DNA of 64,000 nucleotides from Conchocele bisecta. Its lineage: Eukaryota > Mollusca > Bivalvia > Lucinida > Thyasiridae. The notes beneath the pieces were generated by a model, which saw nothing but the letters and a program-made list of their open reading frames with translations, ran no database searches and was not told the DNA's origin. Shown piece after piece: positions 11,705 through 23,499 of this stretch. Location of the stretch: positions 21,069,505 to 21,133,504 of the forward strand of contig CM055274.1 in NCBI GenBank assembly GCA_029237695.1. The letters are read 5' to 3'. Made by a program: the position numbers and the translations under genes. The stretch's first letter is position 1. Every line of letters begins with the position of its first letter.

Positions 11705-11910
11705 GTAGCAACTGGCTTAGTTCCCGAGATATTTCCAAAATATATTCAGATTGGCGGCCATCTTGGATTTTCAGATTTTACGACGAACGCTCACCTCGGA
11801 CAGTTTGGGAGACCAACCTATGTTATTTAGGAGGCTCAAAACATGTTAACTCCATATGTTTCATTTCTTTACTATTTTTGCCAACCAAAAATGCTTTCTT
11901 TACTGGAGTA
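11705..11910 (-). repeat. Right terminal inverted repeat of the 6.7-kb transposon
   Basis: The inverted counterpart of 5177-5380 with small indels, ending TTTACTGGAGTA. The flanking ATA matches the left side. Confidence 0.8.
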
Positions 11911-12274
11911 ATAGAGAAATGAAGAAAATACAAAAAAAAAGTTTGTAAATTTAGATATCTGAATGGGTTTTTGGGCATGAAATGATTTAATGTCAGAGTA
12001 TTGTCATTGTATGACATTAACTTTCTATTTGTCATTTGACTGTAAAGTATTGAGTAAACGAAGACTCGAAGTTGAGACTCTAAAGCCTACTTCAGTTTAT
12101 TAAAATTTTAACTTAAATACTTCATGGATTATTATGTCTGTATTGGGTTTTCAAAGTATTATCCAAAATTGATTTCTTTGTTAATTAAAACCTACAGATA
12201 TGCAATTTTCCTTATCGTGCTTATGGCCCAATTATTCATTCCTTGGTATCTAAGCTTGTTTGAAATGTTTTGAG

Positions 12275-12789
12275 TTAAAGGTACATGCCCACTCAGTAGG
12301 CACAAAATGTTCTTTAGATCAGAGACATCATCAGAGACATTTCCTGGCAAAATAAACATTCATTCACCATTTCACCACATAATGATTGGCATTATTATAC
12401 ATTTTATATCCGAGGTAAATATCCACACTGATATCAGGGGCGATAACCGTGTTTCCTTAAAATGTTAACGGACATTACTAATTATTCTCTGTATTTATAT
12501 TTTGATGTGCAATTAATGATCATACTTTATAATTTATCGAAAACACTATTTTTTCAGGTGAGGCATTTAATTTGTATAAATAATTAAAAAATATCATGCC
12601 TCATTTGCATATGAAAAAGGCCTGATACCACCGCGCGTCACTATCAGTAAAATAAATATTACTAAATGATTATATCTGTATAGCGTGCACTCGTAATTTT
12701 TAGAACTGATGGAATAGTGACACAAATATACACTTATTTAATTCCTATAAAGAACAGTTTGTGCCCTCTGAGTGGGAATGTACCTTTAA
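12275..12789. mobile_element. Family M TTAA element, copy 1
   Basis: TTAA|AGGTACATGCCCACTCAG ... CTGAGTGGGAATGTACCT|TTAA. The interior, with TATCATGCCTCATTTGCATA, is shared with 59790-60288. TTAA target and AGG ends suggest a Kolobok- or piggyBac-type non-autonomous element. Confidence 0.8.
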
Positions 12790-12924
12790 TGTTTAAATTT
12801 TAGCCCATGCATGATAAATTAAATGTTAATGTCTGTTGCTTACTTTTTATTTTCCATTTTTCTTTGACAGTACATGAGTATTATCTCCAATGGAGATTTT
12901 GTTTCTTCGCATTGACATCATATG

Positions 12925-13140
12925 TTAACCCTTACATTATGCTGAATAAAAAATTGACGTCTGCTGTTTATTTTTGATTTACATTTTTTCTCATCAAAAA
13001 CATGATTTGACAGCACTTTAGAATCATTTCCAATGGAAATGATTCTAAAATGCTGTCAAACCATGTTTTTACTGAGAAAAGAGATCAAATATGACACAGT
13101 AGCAGACGACTATTTTCGGTTCCCGCATTCTAAGGGTTAA
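12925..13140. mobile_element. Family B TTAA MITE, copy 4
   Basis: TTAACCCTTACATTATGC to TCTAAGGGTTAA, with the centre AATCATTTCCAATGGAAATG. Confidence 0.8.
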
Positions 13141-13343
13141 TGTCACATGATGTTATTCAACCAATAAAACATCAGCAAAATGGTAATTTCCCAATATGGA
13201 TTGACAGACATGTATATACATTTTATTCGCGCAACTGTCTGATACAGCAATTTGTTTTCAGTCTACAACTACTTGGTCAATTCTCAGTAAAAAATAGGGC
13301 CTAATAAAAGGTATTTTAGTGCATGCGTGAACATTTTGTTTCT

Positions 13344-13662
13344 GTAGTCGAGTTCACCAAAATTGCAAAGCATACATACCGGTATCTAGCAAAGTATACT
13401 TTGAGGGAGTAATCATTTATTTTTCCCGAAATGCATTATTTCATATAGAACTGACGACTGCATATATTTGATGATTTAAAGTATGCATAATTATTATACT
13501 GAATTTATTACATTATCACAGCCAAAATGGCTGTGATAATGTAATAAATTCAGTATACCCGGTAATACAAATTAATAAATTTATCCTTAAATTGAAAATT
13601 TCTGCCTGAAAGTGTAATTAGCAAGATAAGTATACTTTGCAATTTTTGGTGAAATAGGCTAC
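13344..13662. mobile_element. Family C palindromic MITE, copy 1
   Basis: GTAG..AAGTATACTTTGAGGGAG, central TTATCACAGCCAAAATGGCT palindrome, ending GAAATAGGCTAC. Confidence 0.85.
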
Positions 13663-13676
13663 AGGTCATCACAGTA

Positions 13677-13880
13677 TTAACCCTTTCAACACTGTAACAG
13701 CCCGCTATAGTGTTGTGACGAGCCGTGTCACATGATCTGCACTTTTTGCAAGTAATGTTAATATTTTATTATGAAAAAAAGACCCCCTTTTCATAAATGA
13801 ACTACTTTGAAAATCATTTTCTGATGATTGGATTGGTCAGAAAATTAACATATCATAGTCGATTCCGGTGAAAGGGTTAA
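13677..13880. mobile_element. Family N TTAA MITE, copy 1
   Basis: TTAACCCTTTCAACACTG to GGTGAAAGGGTTAA. Confidence 0.7.
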
Positions 13881-14157
13881 TTAACATAAATATTGCTAAC
13901 ATGAGTGAATGGCAACCAGTGTAAACCCTGATCAGGCTGCCAAACATACATACTGATCTGGGTCTACACGGGTCACAGAAGTTGAACGATGCTAATGATG
14001 CAGATGAACCACAAACCCATGATGTTGACATAGTTGTGTTTGTGGTTCATCATAATCATTCAATATGTTACCGCAAAAGTTTTTTGTTTATATACAGACG
14101 TTGAAAGATTTCTTTTTCCAGCCCCTGGTTTCCCATTTTGTAGTTCAAGTTGAATGG

Positions 14158-14552
14158 ACCAGAGCTCCAGATAAGCTGCCTAAATACCCAATTAAAATTG
14201 CCAAAAACCCAATTGAAATCAGAAGTAGCGAGTATCAAAAAGCAATAAAAAATTTGTGGTACCTTTACCGTGCTGCAGAAAACAATAAACAGACCACAAA
14301 TATAGCATATTTTTCTTATTTTCCATGAAAACACATATTGGTATTTCCTTAGAATTGTCTCCAAGGAGACAATTCTAATGAAATGCCAAGACATGTTTTA
14401 ATTTCGAAGCAAACTATTCAATAATTGCTGTCTGTTGATGTGTAAACAGTAGGGTGATTTTATTTTACGCAATTAAAATTTTGAAATACCCAATTGCTTC
14501 AGAAATGATGGAGTGACGATACTCAATTACTAATCCCTTATCTGGAGCGCTG
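14158..14552 (+). mobile_element. Family I MITE, copy 1 (hAT-like ends)
   Basis: CAGAGCTCCAGATAAGC to TTATCTGGAGCGCTG. Central inverted arm CAATTCTAATGAAATGCCAA. Confidence 0.8.
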
Positions 14553-14869
14553 ATGGGCACAACATTTTGTTATCTGTTACGAAGATTGGTATTTGTTTAT
14601 AAATCTTCTAAAAGTTGAAAAGTCAAATCTATCTCGTTGAAACAAACGTGCCGAAACACCTTTCATTACTTGTTATCAATGGAGCAATTCGTTTGTTATC
14701 ATATCAAAGATTACTGTTACTGTGTGAAGTGTTCAACTGCAGCCGTGAAGTGTTCAACTGCAGTCTGTTACAATGTATTGTTTATGCTGTTATCGTCAGT
14801 TTGTGATTTCAAAGGATTTTACATAATACAATTTTTTATTAATTATAGGTATTTTAAACGCTTACAATG

Positions 14870-15430
14870 CTGAGCATTTCCCATGGGAACGATTCTAAAT
14901 GACTGTGAAACATGTTTTTATTGAGAAAGAAGACAAAATATAATAAAACAGCAGGGGCTCGTTTCACTAAACTTTGTACGACTAAAAAGTTCAAAATTAT
15001 GATAATTGCACATTAACAACGTTTTCTTGTAAATAGTTATTGGATTTACATTTATTGAGCATAGGCTATACAGTATGCAGCCTATGTTCAATAAATGTAA
15101 ATCCATCAATTGAAATTTCCAGACTATCCTAAATTTGCACTTACAAACATTTTAGTTGTGTGAAGTTTAACCCTCACTACGCGGGAGACGAAAATTGTCG
15201 TCAGCTGTTTTTCATTTTTGCCTTAATATTTAACAAAAAACCTGTTTTTACAGCACATTAGAATCGTCTCCAGCGGAGACGATTCTCATGCGCTGCCAAA
15301 ACAGGTTTTTATCGAGAAATATTGAAAATAAAACATTTCCAGCAGACGACAAAATTTAATTCATCGTAGTAAGGGTTAATAAAACAGCACCCAGATGACA
15401 ATTTTTTGTTTCATGCCTTTCAAGGGTTAA
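14870..15430. mobile_element. Nested block: family B fragment split by family P and a second family B copy
   Basis: A B-type fragment ends TAATAAAACAGCA (14941-14953). The same 13 bases resume at 15377-15389, after a family P piece (14955-15166, GGGGCTCGTTTCACTAAAC with the TTGAGCATAGGC palindrome) and a complete TTAA-flanked family B copy (15167-15379). Confidence 0.6.
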
Positions 15431-15633
15431 CTTGTAGGTAGAATTTCTGGAAGTAAATTCTATGGAGTGTACGTATGTATGTCTACTACATGGCAACTAT
15501 CGAAGTGGTAAAATTAAGTATGCCAGACAAAATCACATCCAATTCTATTCAAATTCGGCCTTACGTGAAAGTGAGAGTGTCTATAGCTGGTGAAAATCTT
15601 CAACATTTGAGAGAGGTAAAATATAAAATGCAG

Positions 15634-15851
15634 TACCGTAATAACCCTATATATTCGGACACAATTTGCTTTGGGAAACCCCTATTAAATAGGGGTTTCC
15701 CAAAGCAAATTGTGTCCGAATACATTGATAAAACCAGTACTGCCATACTAACCCTGAACTTTGGCACAATCTCTATTATGTGGAAATCATATATTTTTAT
15801 GTGTTTTCCAAAATTAAATGGTGTCCGAAAATATTCCGGGTTATTACGGTA
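15634..15851. mobile_element. Family F MITE, copy 1
   Basis: TACCGTAATAACCCTATATA ... GGTTATTACGGTA with the central CCCTATTAAATAGGGG palindrome. The open frame across it is a by-product of the palindrome. Confidence 0.75.
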
Positions 15852-16432
15852 TTACCATTAGCATTTGTTCTGAGTACATAACTCTAATTACATTACAATA
15901 CATTGCATTATATTAGTGTTTTGACAAAGTAGTACATGTGTATTTCCAAATTTGATACTGAAGAACACCAATCTTGCTCGTTGTCCGGTCTAGAGAGGCT
16001 CTACGGTACAAGCTTTCTTGCTGAATGCATTATTCAAATGACATTTGAAATGAATACATAACTATACGTACATTACATTACATTGCATTACATGACAGTT
16101 ATGACGGAGTAGTATTTCTAAATTTGTGTTTGAAGCGTTCTTTGTTTATTTTCTACATTTGGAAAGTGACCTAATAATTTTGTTAATATACGCTTTAATA
16201 TGTGAGTTTATGATAATAGTTTTGTCTCATATTGTATAAATTTATATCAATAATGATATAGCGAAGTATGAACGTTGACGCCCTGCAGATTATTGCTACA
16301 TTTTAGTGCGCGAAATGGAAATGTTATTCCGCAAATTTATACCGTTGACTGTGGTGTTGCGATATAGTGAACCTATTGCTTATAAGGCGGAAATCGTGCA
16401 GCTACATTAGCATATGCATTTGGGCATGATCT

Positions 16433-16734
16433 GTAGCCTATTTCACCAAAATTGCAAAGTATACTTTTCTAGCAAAGTATACTTTGAGGGAGAGATTTTC
16501 AATTTTAGGATAAAATTATTAATTTTTATTATACTGAATTTATTACATTATCACAGCCAACAGCCAATTTGGCTGTGATAATGTAATAAATTCAGTATAA
16601 TAATTCTGCAAACTTTTAATCATCAAATATATGCAGTTGTTAGTTCTATATGAAATAATGCATTTCATGAAAAATAAATGATTACTCCCTCAAAGTATAC
16701 TTTGTTACAATGCAATGTTGGTGAAATCGGCTAC
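16433..16734. mobile_element. Family C palindromic MITE, copy 2
   Basis: GTAGCCTATTTCACC ... GTGAAATCGGCTAC with a TTTGGCTGTGATAATG centre. Confidence 0.85.
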
Positions 16735-16769
16735 TGCTTAACTTGCTTAAGGAAAACCTGTTACTGGTA

Positions 16770-17390
16770 TGCCCCTGCAACTGACAACTATCATTGCAGG
16801 GGCACACCGGTTATATTATAGTGTTGACCCTGGTTGTCCATTTGTCTCTCTGTCTGTCTGTTTTCGTTTCTGCGCGATAACTCTTAACACTATATATCAA
16901 TCAGGAAAGACACCTATTGAAAAGTGGGGTTTGTCTGATCGAGTTCAAGGTCACAGCAGCTAAATATAAATTTTAACATAAATTTTGTTGTTTCCGCAGA
17001 ATAACTCCAATAATATGGCCAATGTCCGCCATACTTCACCTGTGCATTCATATCGATTAAGGAAAGACAACTCTTGAAAGTGTAGCTTGTCCAACCAAGT
17101 TCAAGGTCACCACCTGCTAAAACTTTATTGCTTATTCCGCAATATTGTCATTCCTGCACAATAAATTGAATACAATATGGCCAATGTCCACCACACTTCA
17201 CATGCGAATTCATATTGATCAGGGAAAGACACCGATTGAATATGAGGTGCGTCTGACCAAGTTCAATGTCATACCAGCTAAACTATATAATTCCAATAGT
17301 ATATGGCCGATGTCCACCAAATTTCACGTGTGAATTCATACTATCATGCACAGTAATGTACAGTACGACACCAGGGTCAAATAATGGGAT
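16770..17390. repeat. Diverged tandem repeat block, GGAAAGACACC..AAGGTCAC units
   Basis: About three degenerate units of 130-160 bp, each with ATATGGCCAATGTCC, CTTCAC, ATTCATAT, GGAAAGACA and GACCAAGTTCAAGGTCA. No coding support. Confidence 0.6.
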
Positions 17391-17730
17391 TTTTTTAAAG
17401 TAAATTTTGTCACATATGTCTGAGTCTTCTACCTGTGATCCGAGTCGTGAGTATTTTGTCTTGAGCAGAAATTGAATTAAAATTACATTAATTTCAAGCT
17501 GTTATATCCTCATTAAACGTTTCAATTGACGTCTCAACTAATTCATTCTGTGTGTTTAAGGTTAAATACATTTTATTGTATAAAATCCAAATTTTGACTA
17601 TTGTAACAATACGTAGGTAATGTTACGTTGTTTGCCTCAATTATAATGCAGTATTCAGCGACAGTGAAGATTTATGAAGAACCCTTGAAAGGGTGAAATA
17701 TTTGATTCCGGTATTAATAATACTTATTTC

Positions 17731-17930
17731 TGGCTGTGACTGGAGAAATGGGGCTTATGGGTTTTGCAACCAGTGTAGATCCAGATCAGACTGTGCATCC
17801 GCACAGTCTGATCAGGATCTTCACTGTTTGTCATTCTATCAATGAAACACCCGTTACTCATACTTCAATGTTACAACCGATATAGATTGTTATCAGGCTA
17901 CAGGGAGAACATATCAGAGCTGGGCTACCA
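17731..17930 (+). mobile_element. Family H MITE, copy 2 (3' truncated)
   Basis: TGGCTGTGACTGGAGAAAT and GTGTAGATCCAGATCAGAC. The terminal inverted repeat is missing on the right. Confidence 0.7.
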
Positions 17931-18018
17931 TTTATCTGGTTCATTAACCCATTATAGGCTAGATACAATTACAGTAGTTTGAACATTTTGAGAACTAATT
18001 CTCTATTTCTGTTTGAAA

Positions 18019-18090
18019 GTATATGTTGTCACCACTCATTTGAACCGTCTCATCGAGACGGTTCATATGAGTGGTAACAACATATACTTT
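18019..18090. mobile_element. Family A palindromic MITE, copy 4
   Basis: GTATATGTTGTCACCACTC with an inverted partner. The flank CATTGAGAAATGACAAAAAT shows the family's normal right edge. Confidence 0.85.
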
Positions 18091-18654
18091 CATTGAGAAA
18101 TGACAAAAATAAAAATAAATTATTTTTTCAAAATTGCACCCATAAAGGTGTATTCCAAATACAGTGGGTTTTAAATGACTCTCAAGGGTTCGCTCCAGCT
18201 GTGATTCTGATTGGTTGGTTTTTGTTAAAAACTGGAAATTATTGACCTTTGGGATTTTAAAATGATTGATTGTAGTAATTCAGAGAATGAGAACCAGATA
18301 TTGCTGGATATTGTTGGATTGCGTGCATGTGTCACAATTATTACCAATGTTAAATTGTAACCTTTCCTGCTATTTAAATTTTATGTGAATTTGAGCGCCG
18401 TTTGTTATTTCTCTTTCCGCATTGGATTTGTTCATTGAAATATCTGGAATAAGGTCTGTGACAAATAGTTTGGAAAATATTTTGTTTGTGTTCTTTTAAA
18501 GTCAATTTGTTTCTGTATCTGAGGGTAATATGCATCTGGTGTCACTTTAGTGCCTGTTATTTTGAGTTTACCTTATTGATAATTTATTTTGATCAAAAGG
18601 TAATATATAGGACCATGGCACATTGTAATGAGATGGTTGAATGAGTGATAACAG

Positions 18655-19013
18655 TATAATTCCAGCACAAAAATATTTACACAATTCCCTAACATTTCAT
18701 TGGCTCGTAGCAGTCTCTGTTCAAAATTTATATCCCAGTAAACTCCCACGCCGAACTACTTTCCGTAACCGTGAGGCGCAGTTAAAATAATTCTTAAGAA
18801 AACGGAAAATAAACACATTTTCTTGATGAATTTATTTCAAATGCTGGAACTATAAGGAATGAATGGCCTTTTTGTTGAATTTATCGGGGATATATAAACT
18901 TGGAAAAGTCGCGGGAATACTGGACGAGGCCTTCCGGCCTTCGTCCAGTATTCCCGCGACTTTTCCAAGTTTATACCCCGATAAATTCCACAAAAAGGCC
19001 ATTCATTCCTATA
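18655..19013 (-). mobile_element. Family D MITE, copy 2
   Basis: TATAATTCCAGCACAAAAAT ... GGCCATTCATTCCTATA, inverted relative to the copy at 3821. Confidence 0.85.
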
Positions 19014-19171
19014 ATATACTTTAGAGGAGAAATGAGGAAAATAGCAAAAAAATCGCCGTAATGGGTAATGTTTGTGCAAAGCCATTGTTGATAATTATGC
19101 CACATGTGGAAATTTTAAATCAGACACGGTACAAGTGATGTAGCTCTGTAATAAGTTTGTAAGTTGTAACC

Positions 19172-19315
19172 ATGGAAATGGTTCTGGATAAATTACGTGT
19201 ACAAACTAAGTTGGAGTGTTTCTTTAAGCGGTGTGTATATGTTGGAGGTTATGCCCATAAGGAGGGCACAGATAGAACATACAACTATGACGAGGCATCG
19301 ACCCGATTCTATAAG
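19172..19315 (+). CDS. Candidate small exon, phase 0 donor
   Basis: The reading frame from ATG 19172 runs 48 codons to TAT AAG|GTGAGC, a good donor. An internal AG at 19210 would give a 35-codon phase 0/0 exon (19211-19315). The peptide includes CVYVGGYAHKEGTDRTY and YDEASTRFYK, unlike the AT-rich repeats around it. The putative acceptor has a poor pyrimidine tract, and the frame closes 30 bases after the donor. No domain is recognised. It is an optional exon of the EF-hand/WD40 gene or a chance open frame. Confidence 0.35.
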
Positions 19316-19532
19316 GTGAGCAGTATGCGTGACAGACAGATGTTATAGGTCAAGGTCATAACAATAGGTGTGAAATGTTAGAATTGTGGTATAAACTTTT
19401 AAAAGTCAAACATTACTGGCTGAAGGCCGGAACGAGTGCTAACAATATATAATTTTGAACAGAAATAGAGAAAATAGCGGGGTAAATCTTCAAATTTGTA
19501 TACTATTGCAATTGTATCCGGTCTATAATGGG

Positions 19533-19775
19533 TTAACTCTTTGCATGCTGGGAAATGTGTGGGCTATAAATAGTTCAAAAATAGCAGACAACAATTTGTT
19601 ACATTTTATTTTATTTCTCCCTATACATAATATAAGATGAATACCGTATGTCTTGGAATTTCATTAGAATTGTGTCCAGAGGACACAATTCTAATGAAAT
19701 TCCAAGATATATTTACAGAGAGAAATACGAACATGTCCATAATTTGTTGGATGTTAGCTAGCATGCAAAGAGTTG
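19533..19775. mobile_element. Family L TTAA-type MITE, copy 1
   Basis: TTAACTCTTTGCATGCTGGG ... AGCATGCAAAGAGTTGA, central GTGTCCAGAGGACAC palindrome. Confidence 0.8.
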
Positions 19776-19811
19776 ATGCCTCTCATCATGATCTACAGTG
19801 TTTGTCAGTAT

Positions 19812-20202
19812 CAAGGTGTATGATCACGTGGTACTAACAACAACAACAAGTACTGAAATTTCCAGATCCATCTGATTCAAAGTACGTATTCTTTTATAGT
19901 GTCCTTATTACGGATTTTGATGAAATATGGCGCATCAAACGCATCTTGTTAATTAAGCTGCATTTGGTGGTCTCTGTATTTGCGCCCAAACTTCTGTCGT
20001 TTTTGCGACACGGAAATCTATTCTTCGCAAAAACAACATAAGTCTGTGCCAAACTCCCTGGACCACCAAATGCAGCTCATGAAGACGTGTTTGCTGCGCC
20101 ATATTTCATCAAAATCCGTTGCGTATTAAGGAAAATATCAAATAATACTTACTTTGGAGTGGGTGACGTTGTTGTTGTTGTAACACGTGATCATGCACCT
20201 TG
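19812..20202. mobile_element. Family E MITE, copy 1, 5-bp target duplication AGTAT
   Basis: CAAGGTGTATGATCACGTGG ... CACGTGATCATGCACCTTG with AGTAT directly on both sides. Confidence 0.9.
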
Positions 20203-20312
20203 AGTATTGTCAATTAAGACAACATTCAGCATTTTTTTATTAACCCTTTTCAGTCTAAGGATACGTTAAGTTTTGTGAAAAAATCTCAGTATTTTGTTTA
20301 TTTCTCCATGAA

Positions 20313-20384
20313 GGTATATGTTGTTACCACTCATTTGAACCGCCTCATTCAGATCGTTCAAACAAGTGGTAACAACATATACTT
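20313..20384. mobile_element. Family A palindromic MITE, copy 5
   Basis: GTATATGTTGTTACCACTC arms. The centre is diverged (CTCATTCAGAT). Confidence 0.8.
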
Positions 20385-21739
20385 TCAAGATGAAATATAG
20401 AAAATACAGATTTATTTTCTCATAAAACAATACATGTGTAACTGTATCCCATGGGTTAATGCAATACATGTAGTCTGAAAATTAGCATGGAAAACTCAAT
20501 GTTGGCTGTTTAGGGGTGACATGGTTAGATGTATGTACACATGTACATGTCAGACCCCCTGTTTTTGTAACATCATTATGTAACACCTGATTCTGCATTC
20601 ATTATCCTAGTTTATAGGCGTGTCATGTTGACTGGTAACCAACATTACATCGAGGGGCAATTTGATCGTTTATGACTAGCGCAGTATCAGTGTTTTCTTG
20701 TTTCAAGTCGCCCTATAAACTTCATTTGCGGAATTTATTACTCTTCTTCGATGGTTTGTTAGTGTTAATATTTGTCATTTGGACTGGCTTCGCGCGTTAT
20801 TACTGATTTTAGACATGTAAATTTCTTGGGAATTTGTTTTAGTCCCCATCAGTGTGATTGATAATGGATATATCTAAATTACTGATATGCCATCCAAGGG
20901 CAAAATATTCCTTCCAGGTAAGCGAAAGATGAAATTTGCATAAACTCATTTGCATATCATTTTACGGTAATTTTATCATGCTATTTATCATGCTCGTGAG
21001 GCAATTAAAATGTAACAATATATCGTTAGCTGGCTGAGAAAAGTGACCTTACAACATTTGCAACAAGTGTTGATTTTGATTCATTACTGTACCGCCCGAT
21101 TTTTACCTTGTTTCTTAGCCGAAAAACATGTTTTGGCAGTGCATGAGAATCTTCTCCATTAGAGAAAATTCACATGCGCTGTCAACATAGTGATTGAATG
21201 GTGAACGACAAGGGCCCTTTCTATGCTGGTGCATATGTCGTACGGCCCCTGTTTTCACCCATAGGCTCTTGTATACATGTATGCCGTTTATACATGTATA
21301 TATGGCTATTAGTTACAACAGTACATGAGTATGTACATGTAGTTTTAAATGTCTTGTTACTGCATACATATTCAGTTTTTGACTAAAATCATGGATAATC
21401 GTTAATGTATATTTCACCTGAACTTGATTATAATTATTAAAACAATAAATATTTTGTATGATATACAGGTTAATGGTTATGATAACGGTGTCATATATAT
21501 TCTATATTTCTTTCTGATGCACTGGCAAACACTTCACAGGAGGTTATAAAATATGATAAGGTTGCAAGGCCATGTTGCCCATGATTTCACATTGAACTTT
21601 CACTGGGTGGGGGAGCACCAAACACTTCCTGTTGGATTATATTGTTTCTGGAATATAGTATTGTTGTGTTTTGCCTGGAATATTTCCGTGAAACGTATAA
21701 AACGATTTAATTAATTATTGGATGGTGAAGTAATGTATT

Positions 21740-21992
21740 GCTGTGACTGGAGAAATGGGGCTTATGGATTTTAGGTTTAGTGGTTTTGCGACCTGTGTAG
21801 ATCCAGATCAGCCTGTGCATCCGCACAGTCTGATCAGGATCTGCACTGTTCGCCAGTTCATCAATGAAATCATGCTTCTAACAAGGAAATTAATTATATT
21901 GTTATCAGGCTACAGGAGCGTGCTAATTGATCAGAAGTTACACTGGTCACAAATCCTATCAGCCCCATTTCTCCAGTCCCATCCACATACAA
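21740..21992 (+). mobile_element. Family H MITE, copy 3
   Basis: CTGTGACTGGAGAAATGGGG ... CCCATTTCTCCAGTC. Confidence 0.75.
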
Positions 21993-22049
21993 CGCCCTCA
22001 GCCTCACTAGTCCAAGAAAGAGACAGAATCAGAAAAACATATATTTCGG

Positions 22050-22405
22050 AGAACAGTTTGCTCGCAATCTTCAGTTGATCATTTGTGAAAAGGAATTAAG
22101 CTGTTTCAAAAGTGTCGAGGAATAAGACATGAAATACAGTATCATTTATTCTGCTGGGAAACTGTCTGAGAATACCGTAGTTTGCTCACAGTCTTCAGTC
22201 GCTCATTTGTGAAAAGGAATTAAGTGAACTTCAAAATTGTGTGCTATATTGTAATGTGACACAGAATAGGAAATGAAATATTGTTTTTCCTCTTGCCTGA
22301 AAACTGTCTGAGAATAGATTGCTCGCAATTAATCTTCAGCTACTCATTTGTGAAAAGGAATTAAACCAACCTCAAAAGTTTGTGTAAATTTACAAAGAAT
22401 ACAAA
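22050..22405 (+). repeat. Three degenerate tandem copies upstream of candidate first exon
   Basis: TTTGCTCGCAATCTTCAG followed by CATTTGTGAAAAGGAATTAA recurs three times at about 124- and 136-bp spacing, each with AAACTGTCTGAGAATA nearby. The last copy runs into the ATG at 22406. Confidence 0.65.
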
Positions 22406-22690
22406 ATGAATCATCGCAAAAACAGTTATTATTCAAGAATTCACAGGAATTCTTACTTACCAAATAAGACTTTTCTAACCGAGATGGGACGGCTGGTTCA
22501 GCGTGTAGAGAGTATGCCCGAGATCGAGAGAGCAACTTCGAGTGTGATCAGTTTTAGTGAGACTATTCTAGCGCGGTCGGTAATCAGCGAGAATCTGGAG
22601 AGGTGGGTGGGGTATGGTGATGATGTTGATGATGATAATTTTGCGTCACGTGGTGCTAGAACTCCTCAGAAATTTGGCGATACATCAGAG
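22406..22690 (+). CDS. Candidate first coding exon of the EF-hand/WD40 gene (95 codons)
   Basis: ATG 22406 is the first ATG after an in-frame TAA. The frame stays open for 95 codons to TCA GAG|GTATAC and ends in phase 0. It joins directly to the EF-hand exon at 24969, giving KFGDTSE-IEERINIEALEE. The peptide has an acidic run (GYGDDVDDDNFASR) and a Ser/Glu-rich stretch (VESMPEIERATSSVISFSET) with coding-like composition. An alternative is an internal exon starting at 22484 after TTTTCTAACCGAG, also phase 0. Three degenerate copies of a 120-135 bp repeat lie immediately upstream, where a promoter or 5' UTR would sit. Confidence 0.6.
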
Positions 22691-23028
22691 GTATACGTAC
22701 ATAGAGAATGCCAGGCTAGTGTTGCTTGATGTCAAATTTATTAGGCAAGGCTCGCCGAGGAATTCCTACCGTTGTCGAGCCGAGCCTGATCAAAAGACAC
22801 TATAATGGCATTCTATTTATCAGATAATATTTTATGCTATGGATGGGCAAACATAACTTTGATTTTCATTGAAAAGAACGTGAACTTGTTCACAGTCATT
22901 GCACTGTAAGGTACCTTTGCATGCAACTTACTTCAATGACTGAATGTTGAACAGCATAGCCAGGGGCGCCGGAATCATCATAAGATTGGTCCGGCGAATC
23001 TACTGGGTGCCCCCGCTACCCACCCAAA

Positions 23029-23100
23029 GTGTATGTTGTTACCAGTCAGTTGAACCGTCTCGCCGAGACGGTTCAACTGAGTGGTAACAACATACACTTT
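23029..23100. mobile_element. Family A palindromic MITE, copy 6
   Basis: GTGTATGTTGTTACCAGTCA arm with near-perfect inverted partner. Confidence 0.85.
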
Positions 23101-23499
23101 TGATGAGAAATGAGCAAAATTGCCGAAAAAAATATTTACATTCCTTTTTTTATATGAATTACAAATATGTCAAAATTATTGATCCGGCAGTGGCCGGACC
23201 TGCCAGACTTGTTCCGACGCCCCTGATATCCCCTGATCAGACTCTGCGGATGCGTAGTCTGATCAGGGGCTACGCTGGTCGCAGACTTTGTAAGGTATGT
23301 GGTACCTTTGCACTATATATCCACACCAATCCTCTATTCTTTTGGGCCACATAAAGTGTTACACTTTTCTGGTATCTGATTCAGCTCTTAACCTTTTCAC
23401 CGATTCATTTTGTTATGTTTCAAATTTCACAATCAATTTAATATACCGCACTTGAGACGGCACACTCTCACAAGAAAAGTACCATAAACAGCTGTTTGC

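Larger units (their letters stand above)
5177..11910 (-). mobile_element. 6.7-kb DNA transposon with long terminal inverted repeats (decayed)
   Basis: The two ends, starting TACTCCAGTAAA, are inverted copies about 200 bp long and roughly 75-80% alike (5177-5380 and 11705-11910). ATA flanks both sides (5174-5176 and 11911-11913) as a likely target duplication. A TA duplication with ends CTCCAG..CTGGAG is the alternative reading. The element sits at the right edge of a family A palindrome: the normal 'actttcat..gagaaatgaa' flank of family A is split between the two sides. It encloses a frameshifted - strand gene. The superfamily is not assigned. Confidence 0.8.

Noticed and set aside
14068..14394. 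108-codon - strand open frame
   Set aside because: Lies entirely within family I; the same peptide appears at the other family I copies.
15475..15861. 128-codon + strand open frame
   Set aside because: More than half lies across a family F palindrome; composition is repeat-like and no domain is seen.
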